A DNA stretch of 64,000 nucleotides. Origin: Carettochelys insculpta (lineage: Eukaryota > Chordata > Testudines > Carettochelyidae). The stretch lies in contig NC_134161.1 of the NCBI RefSeq assembly GCF_033958435.1, positions 14,942,001 through 15,006,000 on the forward strand, given 5' to 3'. Position 1 is the first letter of the stretch. Each line of letters begins with the position of its first letter. The notes below the pieces were generated by a model, which was not told where the DNA came from, made no database searches, and saw only the letters and a list, made by a program, of their open reading frames with translations. Made by a program: the position numbers and the translations under genes. Of the stretch, positions 59,269 through 64,000 are shown piece after piece.

Positions 59269-59304
59269 GAGCATGAGCTTTCGTGAGTTAACTCACTTCT
59301 TCAG
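59269..59304 (-). ncRNA. Hammerhead-ribozyme-like motif, minus arm
   Basis: The exact mirror of the plus-arm motif, so both strands of this insertion could give a transcript with the same fold. Confidence 0.6.
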
Positions 59305-59315
59305 ATGCTGGTCAG

Positions 59316-59351
59316 CTGAAGAAGTGAGTTAACTCACGAAAGCTCATGCTC
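59316..59351 (+). ncRNA. Hammerhead-ribozyme-like motif, plus arm
   Basis: CTGAAGA (59316-59322), one extra A, the fully self-complementary stem II GTGAGTTAACTCAC (59324-59337), GAAA (59338-59341), then a two-base-pair stem III GC-TCAT-GC, and TC with the expected cleavage position after C at 59351. Minimal third stems like this are known from PLE hammerheads. The extra A beside stem II departs from the textbook core, so activity is not certain. Confidence 0.6.
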
Positions 59352-59423
59352 TAAACTTTTCTGTTAGTCTATAAGGTGCCACAGGACCCTTCGTTGCAAT
59401 AACATGACAGTGCAACACCAGAG

Positions 59424-59609
59424 CAGTGTCCCCCCTATTTTTTCCATCCATGGGCAGAATAAATTTTGTTACGTGCACGAAGGCATGTTTGGATGAGCAC
59501 CACCAATAGTAACACAGGCTGCCGGCTGTGGGCATTCTGCTAATCAGCTGGGCAGCACTTGACTCTCTCCTGGGAGGCCACCCAACTGCTCAGTTTACAG
59601 GGAACGCTG
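59424..59609. mobile_element. hAT-like MITE (CAGTGTTCCC-type)
   Basis: CAGTGTCCCCCCTATTTTTTCC at the left and ACAGGGAACGCTG at the right are inverted ends. GGGCAGAATAAATTTTGTTACG, CACCACCAATAGTAACAC and CTAATCAGCTGGGCAGCAC are shared with 30832. No exact 8-bp duplication could be confirmed. Confidence 0.75.
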
Positions 59610-60537
59610 CTCCTGAATGCAATAAATCAAGGGTCATTAATGGCAGCTGTGATTCTTGAGTTGCTGTGAGCATGGCTGAAGGGTATGAGAAAATATAACC
59701 CGTGCAAAGTAAACATACCTTTATTCCCATTCTCTGTGGCAGCAGTTGATGTAACAGGGCATGTTCAGAAAGGGGTGGCAGTTTCAGTTCAACTGTGTAG
59801 GAAATTTTTGGACTAAACCTTCTTTTCATCCAAAAAGGTAAATTCATTGACACAAAACTCTTCCTGGGGAAAGGAGAAGTTTTGACCAAATATAGGACTC
59901 AAAAATGGTGCTAAAACGTGTTGTCAAAATGTCCTGTTTTATCTTTCACCAGCCAGGGAGCCTGTTCCATGTTCCCCCTCTGTGGCTCAGCAGGGGCAAC
60001 CACTTTCTTCTCATCCATCACCTTTCATGAGCTGAGAGTCATGACCTTTTTTTTTTCCCCAGGTTGTACCATTCCCTGCCTACTCCAGGGCAAGTCAGAC
60101 TGCCTAAACAGGCCTGCTTGGCTTTTTCCTCAAAGGCTATTAACAGCATAATTACCCATGAGTCTGCTACCACACAGCAGTTTTTAAAGCAAGCACATTT
60201 ATTCTTAAAGTAAAAGCATTCGAGAGAAAACGTTAAAATAATTTAAAAAAAAGAACCTGATCACCTGCTCATAAGCTGACCCATAGATCGCCCCAGTTCC
60301 AACAAGCACACTGGTAGGTATCAGGTCTTCAATCACCACAAACCAGGGGTTTTGTGGCTAGAGGTCTGTAATGCCTCTTATCCCCAAAACTGTAACACCT
60401 ATGAATGTGTGAGTGACTTCTGTAGTAACCTGGGCCTTTGTCCTTGTCTTTACTTAAAAGGGCATCAGCTAATGCAGGACCCATCCTCAGGGTGACAATT
60501 TGAAAGACAGAGTTGTTGCCTAACTAGAAAAGGTACA

Positions 60538-61169
60538 GAGAGAAAGCCGTGCTAGTCTATATACTATCAAAACAAAAAGCAGTCAAGTAGCACTTTAAAG
60601 ACTAACAAAATAATTTATTAGGTGAGTTTTCGTGGGACAGACCCACTTCTCAGACCATAGCCAGACCAGAACAGACTCAATGTTTAAGGCACAGAGAACC
60701 AAAAACAGGAATCAAGGTGCACAAATCAGAAAAAAAAATATCAAGGTGAACAAATCAGAGAGTAGAGGGGCAGAAGGGTGTGTGTGTGTCAAGAATTAGA
60801 TTAAGCCAAGTATGCAAACGAGCCCCTATAGTGTCCCAGAAGATTTCTATCCCAGTTCAAACCACATGCTAATGTGTCAAATTTGAATATAAAAGAGAGT
60901 TCAGCAGCCTCTCTTTCAAGACTGTTGCATACTTGGCTTGACCTACTTCTTGTCCCCCCGACACTTCTGCCCCTCTACTCTCTGATTTGCTCACCTTGAT
61001 CATTTTTTCTGATTTGTCCACCTTGATTCCTGTTTTTGGTTCTCTGTGACTTAAATATTGAGTCTGTTCTGGTCTGGCTGCGGTCTGAAGAAGTGGGTCT
61101 GTCCCACAAAATAGCACCTAATAAATTATTTTGTTCGTCTTTAAAGTGCTATTTGACTGCTTGTTTGTT
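60538..61169. mobile_element. Inverted double PLE tail with long arms and 13-bp TSD
   Basis: Left (60569-60819) and right (60924-61169) arms are inverted copies over roughly 245 nt, both containing GAACCAAAAACAGGAATCAAGG-type text. The left has the complete tail terminus (GAGAAAGCCGTGCTAGTC), which the right lacks. TAGAAAAGGTACA at 60525-60537 and 61170-61182 is the duplication; its last bases may belong to the tail. The loop carries TATAAAAG. The hammerhead cores are both broken: CTGAGAAG on the minus arm, AAAA for GAAA on the plus arm. Confidence 0.88.
60888..60895 (+). promoter_or_regulatory. TATA-like box in the PLE pseudo-LTR
   Basis: TATAAAAG followed by AGAGTTCAGCAGCC lies in the loop of the inverted element. 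In PLEs the promoter is expected in the pseudo-LTR near the ribozyme, which fits its location here. Confidence 0.4.
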
Positions 61170-61182
61170 TAGAAAAGGTACA

Positions 61183-62089
61183 TTTGACTACAGCTACCCC
61201 TAGGGATTTCCAGGGAAGCCTACTCACCTTTGAAAGTCCATTGTTGTCTGGCCTATTGTTTCAACCAGTCTTTTGAAGCTTATAACCTTTCCCATAGTTT
61301 ATATTAGCTGTCTCCCTACAAAGATTTTTCTGTGAAATCCCACAATAATGCATACATATTTGCACTTTTAACACAATGAACTCCACAAATACTTAAAGTG
61401 AATTCATTAAGGTTTAATTTAATTCAGTGAGGTTTGTCCAGGAAATTGCCACAGCTGTCACACTGACATTTTCAAAACACACAGTTCTGGTGTTTTCCTT
61501 TTAAATGACTTCATTTTGAAACGTGAACTAATTAGAGTAAAAACAAGTAGTCAGCATCCAAACAGCATTTCTAAATGATCAAAACAAAACTTTTTGAGTG
61601 ACCAAAACCAATCTTGTGCAGGATTTTGGTTTCAGAATAGGCTCGCCAAGATTTTGGCACTTTGTCCCACATCAAGATGGGAAATTATTTTGAGAGCTAG
61701 AAAATTTTCACAGGGTGGGAAAACGTGCCATTTCCTGCTGAGTTTTAGTTGCAACAACCCTGGAATGTATAAGATATATGGCCAAATCCACTGATAATGC
61801 ATATATGCTTCCAATCGATAACAGATACATGCCAAACCCTGCAGCCACAGACTTGTATTGAGGGACATTTTCAAAAGATCTCACAATTACTCGGAGGGGA
61901 TTCAGCTGCATAGGCACGAATAATTGTGAGACCTTCTGAAAATATCCCCCAGGACAGGCACATGGCTGGTCAGTTTCCTGGGTCCCACAAGCAGTTGCAC
62001 TGGTTCCCAGCTCCCCTCCCTAGTGGTCCGGTCAGTTTCCAGGTTCCTGCAAGCCCAGGGACCGCCTGGTTCCCATCTCCCCTCAACTT
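61183..62089. other. Unassigned non-coding sequence
   Basis: No supported feature. Confidence 0.4.
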
Positions 62090-62158
62090 CTGTGAAAATT
62101 TGAGTTATGTGGAGGTTGCAGGAATGCAACCCCCATGTAACTCAAGGGTTTACTGTAC
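62090..62158. mobile_element. Possible Tigger-like element end
   Basis: AAAATTTGAGTTATGTGGAGG, then CCCCATGTAACTCAAGGG and TTTACTGTA resemble one end of a TACAGTAAACC-type Tc1/mariner element. The other end was not found. Confidence 0.35.
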
Positions 62159-62544
62159 TTGAGTACAATCAAGCTGTGATATGTATATGTGTGCATACTT
62201 TTACTCTAGCAGTTTTCCAGAGGGACACCAATGACTTGTACTTAATTACTGGCAAAGCAGCTGGACTTTTACTCAAGTAACTTTTGGAGTACTTTTCCCA
62301 TCTTTGCTTATTTCCACTAAACACACCCTAATCCCCAGAGAGAAACTCCCACCTAACTTTCTGTTTCTAGAGCTTTTTTCACCAGGGGTGGAGGATGGCC
62401 TCTGGCAGAGAAATCGGTATCTGGATTTCAAATAGCAGGAATTTTCAGAGGAAGAGTTAGGTTCAACCCATGACGGTCCTTAGATGCAAGTGCTCTTGGC
62501 AAAATCAGGGCCTAGAGTTTGATTCCAAGCACCCACCATGTTCA

Positions 62545-62720
62545 GAGACTTTTTATTTATTCTTTATTTGTACGTGTGTTATTGCATCACCCAGCTGGGC
62601 AAAAAGATGATCCATGCCCCAAAGCGCATAACAGCAAAATATAAGGCAAGACCCAAGAGATGGGTACGGACATACAGACTGGGGAGAACACAAAATAATG
62701 ACACAATATTGTTCAGCAAA
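62545..62720. repeat. Old SINE/LINE-tail-like repeat
   Basis: TTATTTATTCTTTATTTGTACG, AAAGATGATCCATGCCCCAAAG and GGTACGGACATACAGACTGGG are the same repeat as at 24905 and 26940, here including the 3' part. Confidence 0.55.
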
Positions 62721-62847
62721 TCAGCAATGGTCTCAGGTCACCAGCAACCTTGCCATTGTCTCTTTCAGGGTTTTGCTTCCCTCTGGTCTGGAGGAGAATC
62801 AAAGAGCTGTTTTAGAACTAGCTGAAACATGCAGATCCATAGTCTGA

Positions 62848-63055
62848 GGCTATGTCTACACTACATCAGAAAGTCAGTTTTAAGGCAGTTAGCTTGATTT
62901 TACAATGTCACCGTCTTCACTGTAAATACCATTAGGTCGCTTTTGCGGAGCACTAAGGTCAATACTATTACACCCACAAAGTGAATCAGCGTAGTGCCAA
63001 GTTTGCATTCAAAACATTAAATTAATACTAGTGTGGAAATATCATGTCCAGTCCA
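62848..63055. mobile_element. GTCTACAC-type DNA element, left part
   Basis: GGCTATGTCTACACTACATC opens it. TTTACAATGTCACCGTC, ATACCATTAGGTCGCTTTTG and ACTAAGGTCAATACTATTAC follow a family I recognise from turtles. The right end is not seen. The sequence gives way near 63055 to an AAAC-rich run. Confidence 0.7.
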
Positions 63056-63071
63056 GCCAATAAATAGGCAC

Positions 63072-63098
63072 AAAAAAACAAACAAACAAACAAAAAAT
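63072..63098. repeat. AAAC microsatellite
   Basis: An (AAAC)n run inside A-rich text. Confidence 0.85.
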
Positions 63099-63650
63099 CC
63101 CCCAAAGCAACCCCCGCCCTCCAAAAGCCAACATTTTCATGCCCCTAAGCACCAGTTTTAGCATCCAAATTGTGGGTCAACGAGTCCTGTTCAAATCACA
63201 CCCCCAATATGAAAATTAGACAGTAGGTCTACATGGCTCGTTCTCTCACCACAGAAATGCAATCACTTCTAGGGTGTTACATAGAATTGTTCCATGCCAA
63301 GCAGAGCTGTACAGTATTTTCAGGAGTGGTAATAAAGAATAAGTTTTTGCATTAGACACCGCTGAGGGAAATTGAGACACGCAAGGAGATTGAGTGAAAT
63401 CATCCACCTTGGAAATCTGCCAGAAAGAAGAGGTTAAAACTATAACAAACATTAAGTGCAGTGTTACATAGATAAACTGTGCATTATTCTATCACTGGGG
63501 GAAGGTTTTCAGGAAACCAAAAGGCAATTTATTTTCAGCCATGCAGTCTCAATTATCCTGAAGGATTATGGTGCTTTTCTCCACTAGCAGCAGACAAACT
63601 TTGGGTCTAACATGGATTAAGAATAACAACAACAAAGAAGTCAAGTCTCT

Positions 63651-64000
63651 CTAAGACTACAGCTACATGGCACAGTTATTTGGAAGTAACTTTGCTGTTG
63701 TCTACACTAGGCACCCGCTATTTTGACATAAATTTGAAATAGTGGGTGCATTATTTCAAAACCGGTAATTCTCTCTTCAGGAGCAATAGTGCCTATCTCA
63801 AACTAGTTATTTCAAAATAAACACTGTTTGGAGGGGGAATAAGGGCTAACTCGAACTAAGGGGCCTTCAGCCCTCCCAAAGGTGCCCTGCTGGGTGCTCT
63901 GGCCACACAGCGGGAAAACTCCATGCTCCCTCCACCCCTCCACACACACCCTGGAGCCCTTAAAGGTAAACAGTATGCAGGAAGGGTTTGTGGTGTGAAG
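63651..64000. mobile_element. GTCTACAC-type MITE, runs off the window
   Basis: CACAGTTATTTGGAAGTAAC, TTGTCTACACTAGGCACCCG, AAATTTGAAATAGTGGGTGC and CTAGTTATTTCAAAATAAAC belong to a family with TTATTTCGAAATAA-like hairpins. Its start resembles 2519-2590. The right end lies beyond position 64000. Confidence 0.65.

Larger units (their letters stand above)
59182..59400. mobile_element. Inverted double PLE tail with perfect arms
   Basis: The arms 59223-59304 and 59316-59397 are exact reverse complements over 82 nt, separated by 11 nt. Only the left side carries the terminal 41 nt (59182-59222, starting GAGTATCAGAGGGG). AACATGAC at 59174-59181 and 59401-59408 is an exact 8-bp duplication. The identical arms suggest a comparatively young insertion or gene conversion between them. 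The element has no coding part. Confidence 0.92.

Overview
The window looks like intergenic or intronic DNA from a vertebrate nuclear genome, most likely a turtle. I infer this from the repeats: amniote CR1 LINE 3' ends on both strands, MIR-like SINEs, Penelope-like element (PLE) tails, and many small palindromic DNA elements whose ends share a GTCTACAC core and whose interiors are rich in TTTCGAAA. I recognise this mixture from turtle genomes. A softshell-type turtle is possible, but the species cannot be fixed from sequence alone. There are no bacterial-style genes, operons, rRNA, tRNA or CRISPR arrays, and I found no convincing host exon. The open frames seen are short and chance-like. The readable protein fragments all come from retroelements.

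Layout. 1-17 kb is mostly unremarkable sequence with a TTTCGAAAGA-rich MITE (2.06-2.50 kb), three MIR-like SINEs, CR1 pieces (11.3-11.9 and 13.3-13.95 kb) and GC-richer LTR-like stretches. 17.3-20.3 kb holds a decayed LINE tail, a nest of three palindromic MITEs (18.6-19.95 kb), a hAT-like end and a MIR. 21.7-25.5 kb has a CR1 3' end (22.87-23.57 kb) and three GTCTACAC MITEs. 27.2-29.1 kb is a decayed PLE with a YIDD reverse transcriptase and a GIY-YIG endonuclease, inserted in another MITE. 30-44 kb has hAT, MIR, CR1, Tigger-like and MITE copies. 44.6-49.6 kb is a dense repeat cluster: an LTR-like block, a CR1 interrupted by a second CR1 and by a hAT, a MITE carrying an inverted PLE tail, and further PLE tails. 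53-64 kb has two CR1 ends, a Tigger-like copy, two more inverted PLE tails (59.2 and 60.5-61.2 kb) and MITEs up to the right edge.

The most interesting system is the PLE tail. Several copies carry a hammerhead-ribozyme-like motif (CTGANGA, hairpin, GAAA, very short third stem). Three insertions have the same architecture: two tails in inverted orientation, one complete and one missing the terminal ~30-43 nt, bounded by 8-13 bp target-site duplications. The second theme is the set of otherwise different small DNA elements sharing GTCTACAC ends, three of which have exact 3-bp duplications.

Positions of old repeat boundaries are approximate unless a target-site duplication is quoted. Family names rest on recognition, not on a database search.
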